64,000 bases of DNA from Pelagirhabdus alkalitolerans (GCF_900096905.1 NZ_FMYI01000007.1:57651-121650); one strand, 5' to 3'; positions 25,967 to 34,516 are shown, numbered from the stretch's first letter. Notes: generated from the sequence alone by a model not told the origin. Translations and numbers: made by a program.

Positions 25967-26966
25967 AGTTTAGTTCAATAAATGTTTGTTTAAGCGGTTC
26001 AGGGCTTGGCTTACCAAACAAATACCCTTGAAACAAATCGTAGCCGAGTGTTTTTAACCAATTGAAGTCTTCTATAGTCTCAACGCCTTCAGCTAGAGCA
26101 GTCGCATTAAAGGATAAGGCGGTTTCTAGAAAGGCCTTAGCGACTTTTTGTTTATCTTGTGATGTGGAAACGCCTTGTACATACTCCATATCAAGTTTAA
26201 TATATGGAGGTGCTATATCTTTTAAGAAGTCTAACGTATTATAACCTTGCCCAACGTCGTCTAGCGCATAACTAAACCCATTTTTGTGATAGTAATTCAG
26301 AATGGATTTAAGGTGATCAGTATCTTCCACTTGTTCTGTTTCAACAACTTCAAAGACGAAACGATCATTATTAAGATGAAGTTGATTAGCTAATTGTGTC
26401 GTTGTTTGTAAACAAAATTCAGGTGTATAAATAGATGTTGGAATAAAATTAATAAATGCCTTTTGATCTTCATAAAGTGATTGGGAGTTTTTGACTGCAT
26501 TGATTCGACACATTCGATCTAGGGCAAATGTTCTGCCACGATCTTTTGCTGCGGGGAACATGATGTTTGGGTAAATTGTATTGCCATCATGGTCAACAAA
26601 ACGTGAGAGCATTTCATAACCGTAGATTGAAAGATTCGCATCAACAATCGGTTGGAAATAATTAATAATGTTCTCTTCTTTAATGTAGTTATCGACCCAA
26701 GCCGCTTCGATAAAGTCAGTCAGTTCTTTAATCGGGCGAAAGCCTTGTCTGTGGATTTGAAAATAGATGGGTTCATCTGGATAAATCGCCATTAAAAAGT
26801 CATGTAGATCGGTTGCAGCTATGTCATTTGTTTCAATTATATTTTCTTTTACTTGAAAAGGGTGACTGTGTCGTTTTAAATGTTCAATAATAGGGTCAGT
26901 CGTTAATGTATTTGGAAATTTAAATTGAATGTGTTGGGTTGTAATGGAGCAGTTTGGACATACCAT
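25965..26966 (-). CDS. EAL-domain cyclic-di-GMP phosphodiesterase
   Basis: 333 residues. The EAL domain covers about 95-333: INYFQPIVDANLSIYGYEML (the E-x-L motif as EML), FINFIPTSIY, VFEVVETE, FALDDVGQGY in the form YALDDVGQGYNTLDFL, YIKLDMEYV with catalytic Lys, and LAEGVET. The metal-binding Glu, Asn, Glu, Asp-Asp and Lys positions are all filled, so it is probably active in cleaving c-di-GMP. The N-terminal ~95 residues begin with a CPNC pair and are not recognised. It complements the diguanylate cyclase at the window start. Confidence 0.88.
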   Translation of the reverse strand: MVCPNCSITTQHIQFKFPNTLTTDPIIEHLKRHSHPFQVKENIIETNDIAATDLHDFLMAIYPDEPIYFQIHRQGFRPIKELTDFIEAAWVDNYIKEENIINYFQPIVDANLSIYGYEMLSRFVDHDGNTIYPNIMFPAAKDRGRTFALDRMCRINAVKNSQSLYEDQKAFINFIPTSIYTPEFCLQTTTQLANQLHLNNDRFVFEVVETEQVEDTDHLKSILNYYHKNGFSYALDDVGQGYNTLDFLKDIAPPYIKLDMEYVQGVSTSQDKQKVAKAFLETALSFNATALAEGVETIEDFNWLKTLGYDLFQGYLFGKPSPEPLKQTFIELN

Positions 26967-27022
26967 AATTAACCTCCGAAAATAGTATTATAAATAAATT
27001 CTACCATACTATGAACGGGATT

Positions 27023-27059
27023 AAAAAAAGAAAAACCTACTCAAATTAATGAAGTAGGG
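27023..27059 (-). terminator. Terminator after the Spo0E-like gene
   Basis: On the minus strand CCTACTTCATTAATTTGAGTAGG followed by a T-rich run, between the Spo0E-like gene and the EAL gene. Confidence 0.6.
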
Positions 27060-27114
27060 ATCATGAGAAATTTTAAAGAGGAATAAAGAAGTGTTTACGC
27101 ATCAGTTTAGAAGG

Positions 27115-27309
27115 TTACGTCAGTTCGATTAAACGGTTGAGCATTTGATCTAGTTCCTGTGACTTAGCCAAAATCTGTTGAGTGTCGTTTGATTTCTGAT
27201 AGTCACGGTATAAATCTTGCCGAAGACGTTCAATTTGTTCGATTAATTCCTGTGTTGTGATTGATTGTTTCAAATGATAAGAGATAAGTCGTCGCCTCCC
27301 TATGTTCAA
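27115..27309 (-). CDS. Spo0E-like aspartyl phosphatase
   Basis: 64-residue helical protein. The pattern of the Spo0E family is visible: ELIEQIERLRQDLYRDYQKS, then SQELDQMLNRLIEL with the S-x-x-LD signature. Members remove phosphate from Spo0A-P and so delay sporulation. The start is uncertain: TTG 27309 lies before a GGGAGG sequence, and the next in-frame TTG at 27273 is 21 bases after it. Monocistronic, followed by a weak terminator. Confidence 0.75.
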   Translation of the reverse strand: MNIGRRRLISYHLKQSITTQELIEQIERLRQDLYRDYQKSNDTQQILAKSQELDQMLNRLIELT

Positions 27310-27394
27310 CGTCTCTACTCTAGTTTAAATAGAATACGAGCGTAAGTAAACCGGGTAATATTGCACTATTTTGTCTATTTTTGTCACGCACATG

Positions 27395-27435
27395 AAAAAC
27401 GCTAATAAGACAACTCGTCTTACTAGCGTTTTTTT
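27395..27435 (-). terminator. Terminator of ppc
   Basis: AAAAACGCTA...TAGCGTTTTTTT hairpin with inner AAGAC/GTCTT pairing. Confidence 0.88.
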
Positions 27436-27446
27436 GCTTCTTTACA

Positions 27447-30197
27447 TCAACCTGTGTTACGTAAACCTGCAGCAATACCATTGATCGTAAGCAATACTTC
27501 TTCTAAGATTGCTTTTGATTCATCTTCATCATCTAATTGACGTAACTGATTAATCAACTGAACTTGAATTAAGTTGAGTGGATCAACAATTGGATTACGT
27601 AGTTTGACAGATTCTTTAATATTTGGTTGGTGATCCATTAATTCCTCTTGTTGAGCAATTTTTAGAACCATTTCACTTGTTAGTGCATGTTCTTCTTTTA
27701 TTTGGTTGAAAATACGAACAGCCATTTTTTGGTCTTCAATCATGTCTGTGTACGCATCTGCAATTTCTAAGTCAGCTTTTGTTAGTGCCATTTGCAAGTT
27801 ATTAATCGTCGCTTGGAAGAAAGGCCAGTTTTGATACATGTCTTGTAATAAGGCGAGACCTTCTTCTTTTTCGGCAATGGCTTTAAGGCCAGTTCCTGCC
27901 GCATACCATGCAGGTAAGAGCTGACGTGATTGCGTCCATGCGAACACCCAAGGAATCGCACGTAAGTCTTCAAATCGATCACTACCTTTACGTTTCATTG
28001 GACGAGAACCAATGTTAAGAGCACCTAACTCATTTAAAGGCGTACCTTGATTGAAGTACTTCAAGAAGTCTTGATCACCAAAAACAAGTTCCTGATATTT
28101 ACTTAATGCTGATTCAGAGATCGTCGTCATCGCATCACGTGCATCTTCTGTCGGCATTTCTGTATGTTTTTCAGTCTCTTCGATCCCTGCGATCGATGTT
28201 AACAACACACTTGTTGCTTGTTCGAGACTACGATACGCAATATCAGGTAGTAAATAACGAGATGATAGAACTTCACCTTGCTCTGTGATCTTAACGCCAT
28301 CACTGAATGTAACAGGTGGTTGCGATAGTAGACTAGAGTAAAGTGGTCCACCACCACGACCGAGTGATCCACCGCGTCCGTGGAAGTACTTCAATTTGAC
28401 GCCATAAGAAGCAGCAATTGAGTGAATCTCATCTTGTGCTTTATAGAGCTCCCAGTTAGCGGTTAAGTTACCACCATCTTTACTACTGTCAGAATACCCA
28501 AGCATAATTTCTTGTAAGTCACCACGTGCTTCTAAGTGCTTGCGGTAAAGTGGAATGTCAAACAGACGTTTGATCATTGTTGGCCCGAATTTCAAGTCAT
28601 CAATTGTTTCAAGAAGCGGTGCCACATGCAAGCGACTTTTCACTTTTCCATCTGGATAGACGCGATATAAGCCGACTTCTTTGGCTAGGACGAGCACTTC
28701 AAGTAAGTCACTGCAAGATGTCGTCATACTGATTAAGTACACTTCAATTGCACGTTCACCGAAAGTATCTTTTGCTTCTTTAATCGTTCTAAACGTTTCG
28801 ATCATTTCTTGAGATGATTCAGAGAATTCATCATAAATTGAAATGAGTGGACGCGGGTCTTCTAGTACTTTGATTAATGTCTCCATCTTTGCATCTTCAT
28901 CTAATGCTTTGTAGTCGTCTGCTATACCGACTTGACGAAGAATTTCTGCAATTGTACTTTCGTGTTCACCACTGTGATTACGCACGTCTAACGTCGCTAA
29001 GTGGAAACCGAAGATTTGGACTTGACGAATAATGTGTCGTAATACTTTGATTGGGTGGCCCTGTGGATGATGCAATTCTAAGCTTTCTTGGATTAAGATT
29101 AAGTCATCTAATAAAGCGTGGGCATCTATGTAACCACCATCTTGATCTTTTGATGTCAATCTTAACCGGCGTAATATCAGGCCTAATTTAACACGATACA
29201 CTTCATCTTGTTTATGCCATCCGTTGTATTCAAGTTCTTTTTGATCGTTTGCAATTGACTCAACTAACGCCTCGCTCACATCGACTTTTTTAGCAGATTG
29301 AGAGAGTTTTTCTTTTAGTTTATCAATCGACTCTTCATATTTTGTTAAAACAAGTTTACGTTGTTCTTTTAATGTTTTATATGTTGTCTTCGCTTTTACG
29401 TTTGGATTACCATCACGGTCGCCACCGATCCAAGAACCAAATCGTAGGAAAGCAGGGACGTGGAAACGATGATTATATTTGTCTTCTAAAAGATCTTCTA
29501 AATCTTGATGCAATTCTGGTAAAACGTTGAAAAGCACTTTATCAAAGAAGTATAAACCATTTGAAACTTCCTTCATGACTGATGGCTTCTTTTCACGAAT
29601 TTCAGCTGTTTGCCAAAGAATCGTAATCTCATTTTCAATCATTTCTTGAATGACTTTTTTGTCATAGCGTGTATAAGAGAACTCCCAATCTTTAAGCAAG
29701 TCAGCGATACGTTGGTGAATTCTTAACATAGTACGTCTCGTTGCCTCAGTTGGGTGTGCAGTGATGACTAACTCGAGTGAGATATCTTCCAACACTTTCT
29801 CAACTTGATCAATCGATATATTGTTATCAAATAATTGGTTTACACCGTCTTCAAGTGAGCGTGTTTGAATAATTGAATCATCTTGCATTTGATATTGTCT
29901 ACGTCTGCGTGTACGGTAGTTTTGCTCAGCAATGTTATAAAGTTGTAGATTAACTGAGAATGCGCGGATGACTTTTTCTCGCAATGGCGAGTTCAATTTG
30001 TTGATTTCATCATTCAATTGTGTAAAGTTGCTCGGACGATCATCATCTCGTAGAGCTTTTGATAAAGCGCGGAAATGTCTAACTGTTTCGAGGAGTTCCT
30101 CACCACCTTCATGGCGTAACACTTCATCTAGAATCTCGTTTAAATATTCGACATCTTGATTTAAGGTAATGTTGCTAATTTGTGCTTGTTGTTGCAT
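27447..30197 (-). CDS. ppc: Phosphoenolpyruvate carboxylase
   Basis: 916-residue bacterial-type PEP carboxylase that adds bicarbonate to PEP to make oxaloacetate, refilling the citric acid cycle. The catalytic His148 is in VITAHPTEATRR; the glycine-rich loop FHGRGGSLGRGGGP and the C-terminal RNTG tail are complete. GAAAGGAAGTG ahead of ATG 30197 sets the start. B. subtilis uses pyruvate carboxylase instead, so ppc points to a different anaplerotic route here. A cre-like site lies about 160 bases upstream. Confidence 0.97.
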   Translation of the reverse strand: MQQQAQISNITLNQDVEYLNEILDEVLRHEGGEELLETVRHFRALSKALRDDDRPSNFTQLNDEINKLNSPLREKVIRAFSVNLQLYNIAEQNYRTRRRRQYQMQDDSIIQTRSLEDGVNQLFDNNISIDQVEKVLEDISLELVITAHPTEATRRTMLRIHQRIADLLKDWEFSYTRYDKKVIQEMIENEITILWQTAEIREKKPSVMKEVSNGLYFFDKVLFNVLPELHQDLEDLLEDKYNHRFHVPAFLRFGSWIGGDRDGNPNVKAKTTYKTLKEQRKLVLTKYEESIDKLKEKLSQSAKKVDVSEALVESIANDQKELEYNGWHKQDEVYRVKLGLILRRLRLTSKDQDGGYIDAHALLDDLILIQESLELHHPQGHPIKVLRHIIRQVQIFGFHLATLDVRNHSGEHESTIAEILRQVGIADDYKALDEDAKMETLIKVLEDPRPLISIYDEFSESSQEMIETFRTIKEAKDTFGERAIEVYLISMTTSCSDLLEVLVLAKEVGLYRVYPDGKVKSRLHVAPLLETIDDLKFGPTMIKRLFDIPLYRKHLEARGDLQEIMLGYSDSSKDGGNLTANWELYKAQDEIHSIAASYGVKLKYFHGRGGSLGRGGGPLYSSLLSQPPVTFSDGVKITEQGEVLSSRYLLPDIAYRSLEQATSVLLTSIAGIEETEKHTEMPTEDARDAMTTISESALSKYQELVFGDQDFLKYFNQGTPLNELGALNIGSRPMKRKGSDRFEDLRAIPWVFAWTQSRQLLPAWYAAGTGLKAIAEKEEGLALLQDMYQNWPFFQATINNLQMALTKADLEIADAYTDMIEDQKMAVRIFNQIKEEHALTSEMVLKIAQQEELMDHQPNIKESVKLRNPIVDPLNLIQVQLINQLRQLDDEDESKAILEEVLLTINGIAAGLRNTG

Positions 30198-30355
30198 GGA
30201 TTCACTTCCTTTCAAGAATTTTTAACATTGATCTGCGGTGTTTATTATGTTGAGGGTACTTTATTCTCTTATTAGCCATCACGCAAAATGGTTTAATTGT
30301 ATAATAACATGAATTTTTCTGAAAAATCACGTATAAATTAGAAATTAAAGTAAAA

Positions 30356-30369
30356 ATTAAACGCTTTCA
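30356..30369. promoter_or_regulatory. Weak cre-like site between ppc and glpK
   Basis: ATTAAACGCTTTCA matches TGWAANCGNTNWCA at 12 of 14 positions, about 160 bases upstream of ppc. Confidence 0.35.
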
Positions 30370-30473
30370 TATAAAATAGAGAACGAAAAGTCTTTATATA
30401 TTAACTTATTATCTCTAAAACAGAATAAAACAATCGAAATTGTGCCAAAAGATAAGAAATTTTATAAAAAGTA

Positions 30474-30502
30474 TTGATAACGCTTACAATATTATGTATG
30501 AT
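30474..30502 (+). promoter_or_regulatory. glpK promoter with overlapping cre site
   Basis: TTGATA, a 17-base spacer and TATGAT form the promoter. TGATAACGCTTACA (30475-30488) matches the cre consensus at 13 of 14 positions and covers the -35 box, so CcpA should block glpK when preferred sugars are present. Confidence 0.7.
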
Positions 30503-30543
30503 GAATGTGTAGCAAGCGAGCTGCATCCCTTCGCAAGTATTGG

Positions 30544-30606
30544 CCTGTACTGTTGATTGTAGACAAGATTAGATTGTCGCAATAAAATAAGTGCAGGTAT
30601 TTTTTT
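30544..30606 (+). terminator. Leader terminator ahead of glpK (candidate antitermination site)
   Basis: CCTGTAC (30544-30550) can pair with GTGCAGG (30591-30597, one G-U pair), followed by seven T at 30600-30606. The loop holds a second hairpin GACAA/TTGTC (30562-30578). It lies between promoter and ribosome site, the place of GlpP-controlled leader terminators in B. subtilis glp operons. Confidence 0.55.
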
Positions 30607-30629
30607 GTCTAAAATGAGGAGGAAATAAG

Positions 30630-32126
30630 TTGAAATCAAACTATATATTAACGATTGACCAGGGGACGACTACATCACGTGCTTTTTTAGTCGATCACAA
30701 AGGTAAAGTTGTGGCTAAAGCACAACACGAATTTGAGCAATTTTTTTCGTATCCAGGATGGGTTGAACATGATGCTAATGAAATTTGGACATCGGTGTTA
30801 GCTTGTATAGCAGATGTTTTAAGAAAGGCAGATTGTCATGCACGTGATATCGAATCGATTGGCATAGCCAATCAAAGAGAGACGACAGTCGTTTGGGATT
30901 TTGAAACGCATAAACCAGTTTATCGGGCGATTGTTTGGCAGTCTAGACAAACAGAAGGTATTTGCCAAGAACTACGAGATTCTGGCTATCACGATCAAAT
31001 TCATGAAAAAACAGGCTTGTTAATTGATCCTTACTTCTCAGGGACAAAAGTCAAATGGATTTTAGATCATGTAGAAGGCGCTAGAGAAAAAGCGAAACAA
31101 GGTAAACTAAAATTTGGCACGATTGACAGTTGGTTGCTTTATAAATTAACAGGTGGAAAAGAGCATGTGACAGATTACTCAAATGCTTCACGTACGATGC
31201 TTTATAATATACATACTCTCGACTGGGATGATGAACTGTTAGAGTTACTCGACGTTCCAAGGGCTATGTTACCAACTGTGAAATCATCATCAGAAATTGT
31301 TGGAAAGACGATTGAACATCACTTCTTTGGAGAGAGTGTCCCGATTTCAGGTATGGCTGGCGATCAACAAGCGGCCTTATTTGGACAAGCTTGTTTTGAT
31401 ATCGGAATGGTCAAAAATACGTATGGAACTGGCTGTTTTATGTTAATGCCAACGGGAATTGAAGCCATTCAGTCTGAACATGGCTTATTAACGACGATTG
31501 CTTGGGGGCTTGATGGTGAAGTAACTTATGCCCTTGAAGGGAGTATATTTGTTGCAGGTTCATTGATTCAATGGTTGAGAGATGGTTTACGCATGATCAA
31601 AACAACCCAGTCAAGTGAGACATATGCCAATCGAGTCGCCTCGACAGATGGTGTTTATGTGGTACCGGCTTTTGTTGGATTAGGCACCCCTTACTGGGAT
31701 AGTGAAGCACGAGGGAGTGTGTTTGGGATGACGCGAGGTACTGAAAAAGAACATATCGTGAGAGCATCTCTAGAGGCGATTGCTTATCAAACAAAAGACG
31801 TACTTGATACGATGGTGAAAGATGCAGGTGTTGAATTGAAAACTTTGCGTGTTGACGGCGGTGCTGTGAAAAATAACTTCTTAATGCAATTTCAAAGTGA
31901 TTTATTACGTGTTCCGGTTGAGCGTCCCATGAATACGGAAACAACAGCATTAGGCGCCGCTTATTTAGCAGGACTTGCTGTTGGTTTTTGGAAGAGTAAA
32001 GAAGAAATAAGAAACCATTGGCAAACGGATGAAACGTTTAGCATGAGGATGGATGAAGAAGAACGTGATCAACTCTATCGAGGCTGGCAAAAAGCGGTTG
32101 AAGCAACACGTGTGTTCAAACCATAA
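30630..32126 (+). CDS. glpK: Glycerol kinase
   Basis: 498-residue FGGY kinase making glycerol 3-phosphate. Motifs: DQGTTTSR (residues 10-17), GTIDSWLLYKLTGG, the signature MAGDQQAALFGQACF and the C-terminal GGAVKNNFLMQFQSD. The segment IEHHFFGE contains the histidine region that HPr phosphorylates in Gram-positive GlpK enzymes, linking activity to PTS state. Start is TTG after AGGAGG. No glpF facilitator or glpD lies adjacent. Control is likely threefold: cre, leader terminator and HPr phosphorylation. Confidence 0.96.
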   Translation: MKSNYILTIDQGTTTSRAFLVDHKGKVVAKAQHEFEQFFSYPGWVEHDANEIWTSVLACIADVLRKADCHARDIESIGIANQRETTVVWDFETHKPVYRAIVWQSRQTEGICQELRDSGYHDQIHEKTGLLIDPYFSGTKVKWILDHVEGAREKAKQGKLKFGTIDSWLLYKLTGGKEHVTDYSNASRTMLYNIHTLDWDDELLELLDVPRAMLPTVKSSSEIVGKTIEHHFFGESVPISGMAGDQQAALFGQACFDIGMVKNTYGTGCFMLMPTGIEAIQSEHGLLTTIAWGLDGEVTYALEGSIFVAGSLIQWLRDGLRMIKTTQSSETYANRVASTDGVYVVPAFVGLGTPYWDSEARGSVFGMTRGTEKEHIVRASLEAIAYQTKDVLDTMVKDAGVELKTLRVDGGAVKNNFLMQFQSDLLRVPVERPMNTETTALGAAYLAGLAVGFWKSKEEIRNHWQTDETFSMRMDEEERDQLYRGWQKAVEATRVFKP

Positions 32127-32133
32127 GAAGTAA

Positions 32134-32174
32134 AAAAACGACTGACACTTTATTACATGAGAGTCAGTCGTTTT
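32134..32174. terminator. Bidirectional terminator between glpK and the aldo-keto reductase
   Basis: AAAACGACTGAC / GTCAGTCGTTTT stem with A-run on the left and T-run on the right. Confidence 0.85.
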
Positions 32175-32190
32175 AATATCTACAATACTT

Positions 32191-33120
32191 TTAGAGAAAA
32201 TCAACATGTTGCGGGTGTTTGGTTGAAGCAAGATCGAGCCTAGCTGCGGCTGCATTTTTGGCCACTTGTTCTTTCGATTTGCAACCTGGAATGACGGTTG
32301 TGACAGCATCGTGTTTTAATGTCCAAGCTAAAGCCCACGAGCTGAGATCGACACCCTCTGGTACTTCTTCTTGCTTAATTTTTTCGACTTGTTCTAACTT
32401 ACGATTGACGTCCTCTTGGTCATGGCGTGAGCGAACATCAGACTTATCAAATGTCGTACCCGCTTTATATTTACCACTTAAGTAACCACTTGCTAAAGGG
32501 ACACGTGCTAGAACACCTAGGTCATGTTCACGTGCAATCGGGAAAATCTCCTCTTCTGGCGTTCTTGTTAGGCGGTTATATACAACTTGAAGAGCATCAG
32601 CACCGATACTTTTAGCATGTTTAGTTTGATGAATGCTCGGTTCATTTTGAAGTGATAAGCCAATATGGCCGATTTTACCTGCTTGTTTTTGCTTATCTAA
32701 CATTGTCCAAAGGTCATCATTATTAAATTCTTCATCTGTTAACGAATGGGATTGATACAAGTCAATTCTGTCTGTTTGTAGAGATTTTAAAGAACTATCT
32801 AGTTGTTTTAACACATCATCTGCATTCACGTGACGTGTCCGTTCAAATGGATTGTGGAATTTATGACCGAATTTTGTAGCGATCACCCAATCATCTCGAT
32901 TATGACGTTTCAAGTAATCACCAATGAAGCGTTCAGATAAATGATCCCCATAACATTCAGCTGTATCGAGTAAGTTAATCCCTTCTTCTCTTGCTTGATT
33001 TAATATCTCATCAACTTGTGATTGGGTAAAATCAATGCCCCATTCACCTCCGAATTGCCATGTTCCAACACCTATTACAGAAAGTTTTAAGTCTGTTTGT
33101 CCAATTTGTCTATACTTCAT
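32191..33120 (-). CDS. Aldo-keto reductase
   Basis: 309-residue NADPH-dependent oxidoreductase with the catalytic tetrad Asp52, Tyr57 (DTAECYG), Lys83 (ATKFG) and His125 (YQSHS), and the C-terminal cofactor segment VTTVIPGCKSKEQV. Closest in style to the IolS/YhdN group that reduces aldehydes such as methylglyoxal. Transcribed alone with an AGAGGTGATAAC ribosome site. Its physiological substrate cannot be inferred from neighbours. Confidence 0.92.
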   Translation of the reverse strand: MKYRQIGQTDLKLSVIGVGTWQFGGEWGIDFTQSQVDEILNQAREEGINLLDTAECYGDHLSERFIGDYLKRHNRDDWVIATKFGHKFHNPFERTRHVNADDVLKQLDSSLKSLQTDRIDLYQSHSLTDEEFNNDDLWTMLDKQKQAGKIGHIGLSLQNEPSIHQTKHAKSIGADALQVVYNRLTRTPEEEIFPIAREHDLGVLARVPLASGYLSGKYKAGTTFDKSDVRSRHDQEDVNRKLEQVEKIKQEEVPEGVDLSSWALAWTLKHDAVTTVIPGCKSKEQVAKNAAAARLDLASTKHPQHVDFL

Positions 33121-33196
33121 GTTATCACCTCTTATATAATCATTATCCTCATGATAGCATATGATTAATCATTATGTGTGTCTCTTGTTTTATAAC

Positions 33197-33230
33197 AAAA
33201 AAATACACCCAATCGATCATTGATTGGGTG
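33197..33230 (-). terminator. Terminator of the candidate small RNA
   Basis: CACCCAATC and GATTGGGTG pair perfectly (33206-33230) and are followed on the minus strand by TATTTTTTTG. It lies upstream of the aldo-keto reductase gene and terminates nothing annotated other than the candidate RNA. Confidence 0.8.
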
Positions 33231-33328
33231 CCAATAAGGGGGACAATCTAATTTGAAAATTAGGTGATCTCTGTACGTTACGTTCTTATGTAAGAAAAAC
33301 GATAGAGATCGTTTCCAAAATTGTAACC
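33197..33328 (-). ncRNA. Candidate CcpA-repressed small RNA
   Basis: On the minus strand a TATAAT (33340-33335) is directly followed by a perfect cre site, and about 130 bases later by a strong terminator (GATTGGGTG stem plus T-run). Between them no ORF is apparent. The predicted RNA has a stem from AGAGATC/GATCTCT (33305-33311 with 33266-33272 region), a hairpin CTAATTT/AAATTAG, an unpaired C-rich stretch GTCCCCCTT (33244-33236) and the terminator. The C-rich loop is complementary to AAGGGGGA-type ribosome sites, as in many Gram-positive regulatory RNAs. The -35 box is poor, so expression is unproven. Confidence 0.45.
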
Positions 33329-33335
33329 GTTTTCA
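33322..33335. promoter_or_regulatory. Perfect CcpA (cre) site
   Basis: TGTAACCGTTTTCA fits TGWAANCGNTNWCA at all 14 positions on both strands. It overlaps the last base of a minus-strand TATAAT and would cover the transcription start, the classic position for repression. It is also about 75 bases upstream of the ydjO-like promoter. Confidence 0.75.
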
Positions 33336-33408
33336 TTATAAAACATATTGTACGCTTGTTACTATCCTACAAAAGTCCTAAATTGATACATAGCTAAATA
33401 ATGTCCCT

Positions 33409-33437
33409 TTGTTTTATTGACGAAGAAAGCGTATAAT
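33409..33437 (+). promoter_or_regulatory. Promoter of the ydjO-like gene
   Basis: TTGTTT, a 17-base spacer and TATAAT, 30 bases ahead of the GTG start. Confidence 0.55.
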
Positions 33438-33466
33438 GAATCTATACCCATGAAAGGGGTGATGAT

Positions 33467-33649
33467 GTGGCGTATTATAATAATAAGCGTGAACCAGTAG
33501 AAGAGGTTGAAACAAAAATATGGTCATGTACCAGTGAGACGTGTGCAGGTTGGATGCGTGTCGATTATTCGTTTGAAAAAGAACCGACGTGTCCATTGTG
33601 TCACGAACCGATGATCGAAGAAACAAAAACGTTGCCAAAACTCTCTTAA
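33467..33649 (+). CDS. YdjO-like cold-inducible small zinc-ribbon protein
   Basis: 60 residues. Two cysteine pairs, CTSETC and CPLCHEP, flank WMRVDYSFEKEPT, as in the cold-inducible YdjO family of Bacillus. This suggests a small metal-bound ribbon; the molecular role is not known. GTG start with AAAGGGGTGATG upstream, own promoter. Confidence 0.85.
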   Translation: MAYYNNKREPVEEVETKIWSCTSETCAGWMRVDYSFEKEPTCPLCHEPMIEETKTLPKLS

Positions 33650-33756
33650 TGACATCGTAAGAAAGCATACTTAAAAGAGCCTCACTTGAATCAAGTAAAG
33701 TGACGTGTTTAAATAGGGATAGAGGTATATAGAATGGATGGGAATGAGGAATCAAC

Positions 33757-34488
33757 ATGATGAAACGATCGATGGCAACGGTTGTTTTTTTAGTATTACT
33801 AATTGTTGGTTTAACAGCATGTATAGGTGATACTGAACAAGATCAACAGCTAGAGCAAAACAATGAAACAGGAGAATTACCTGAAGAAGTTGATGAAGAG
33901 ATGATTTCATCTGATGAGCTATTAGATGAGGATGAACGTGTGGCGACCGTTAATGGTGAAACGATTGATGGCGCTGATTATAATGCTGTCTATTACGAGT
34001 TAAAAAGCACTCGTTCAAGTGAGACTTTTGATGGTCAAGCACTTGAAGCTTTTCAAAGAGAAGTAGTAGATGAGGTGATCAGAAGGCGTTTACTCATTCA
34101 GGACGCAGAAGAGAGAGGCATTCGTGTAACAGAAGGTGAAATTGAAAATGCGTATCTTGACACGCGTGCACAATTTGAAACTGAAGATGAATTTTATCAA
34201 ATTTTAGATAGTCTTCCGTATTCTAGTGAACATTTCCGTGAGATTCTTGCCTATTCCTTAATACGTCAATATTATATTGAACAAGAATTTAGTGATATCG
34301 AAATTACTGAACAAGATGTTGAACTTTTTTATGAACTATTAGAAGAACAAATGGATGAAGCGCCTCCTTTTAATGAGATAGAAGGTCAATTAGAGCGTGA
34401 ACTATTAGAAAATGAAATTGACCGTGTCATAAATGAGCGCCTTGATCGATTAGAAGAAGAAGCAGATATAACAATATATATAGACTAA
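33757..34488 (+). CDS. SurA/PrsA-type chaperone lipoprotein lacking a PPIase domain
   Basis: 243 residues. Lipoprotein signal with lipobox LTAC; then a very acidic linker (about 25-65, many Glu/Asp) and a SurA N-terminal chaperone domain: VATVNGETIDGADYNAVYYE and VVDEVIRRRLLIQDAEERGI. In PrsA a parvulin domain would be inserted before the last helix; here it is absent and the chain passes straight to the closing helix. It probably assists folding of exported proteins outside the membrane. The terminator follows at 34493-34516. Confidence 0.83.
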   Translation: MMKRSMATVVFLVLLIVGLTACIGDTEQDQQLEQNNETGELPEEVDEEMISSDELLDEDERVATVNGETIDGADYNAVYYELKSTRSSETFDGQALEAFQREVVDEVIRRRLLIQDAEERGIRVTEGEIENAYLDTRAQFETEDEFYQILDSLPYSSEHFREILAYSLIRQYYIEQEFSDIEITEQDVELFYELLEEQMDEAPPFNEIEGQLERELLENEIDRVINERLDRLEEEADITIYID

Positions 34489-34492
34489 ATAT

Positions 34493-34516
34493 AGGAGTGA
34501 GTACAAACTCACTCCT
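34493..34516 (+). terminator. Terminator of the SurA-type gene
   Basis: AGGAGTGAGT / ACTCACTCCT stem with a 4-base loop; T-run is weak (TTAATTTT). Confidence 0.6.

Noticed and set aside
33414..33758. 114-codon minus-strand frame over the ydjO-like gene
   Set aside because: It is the antisense of a well supported small gene and lacks a start signal and family similarity.
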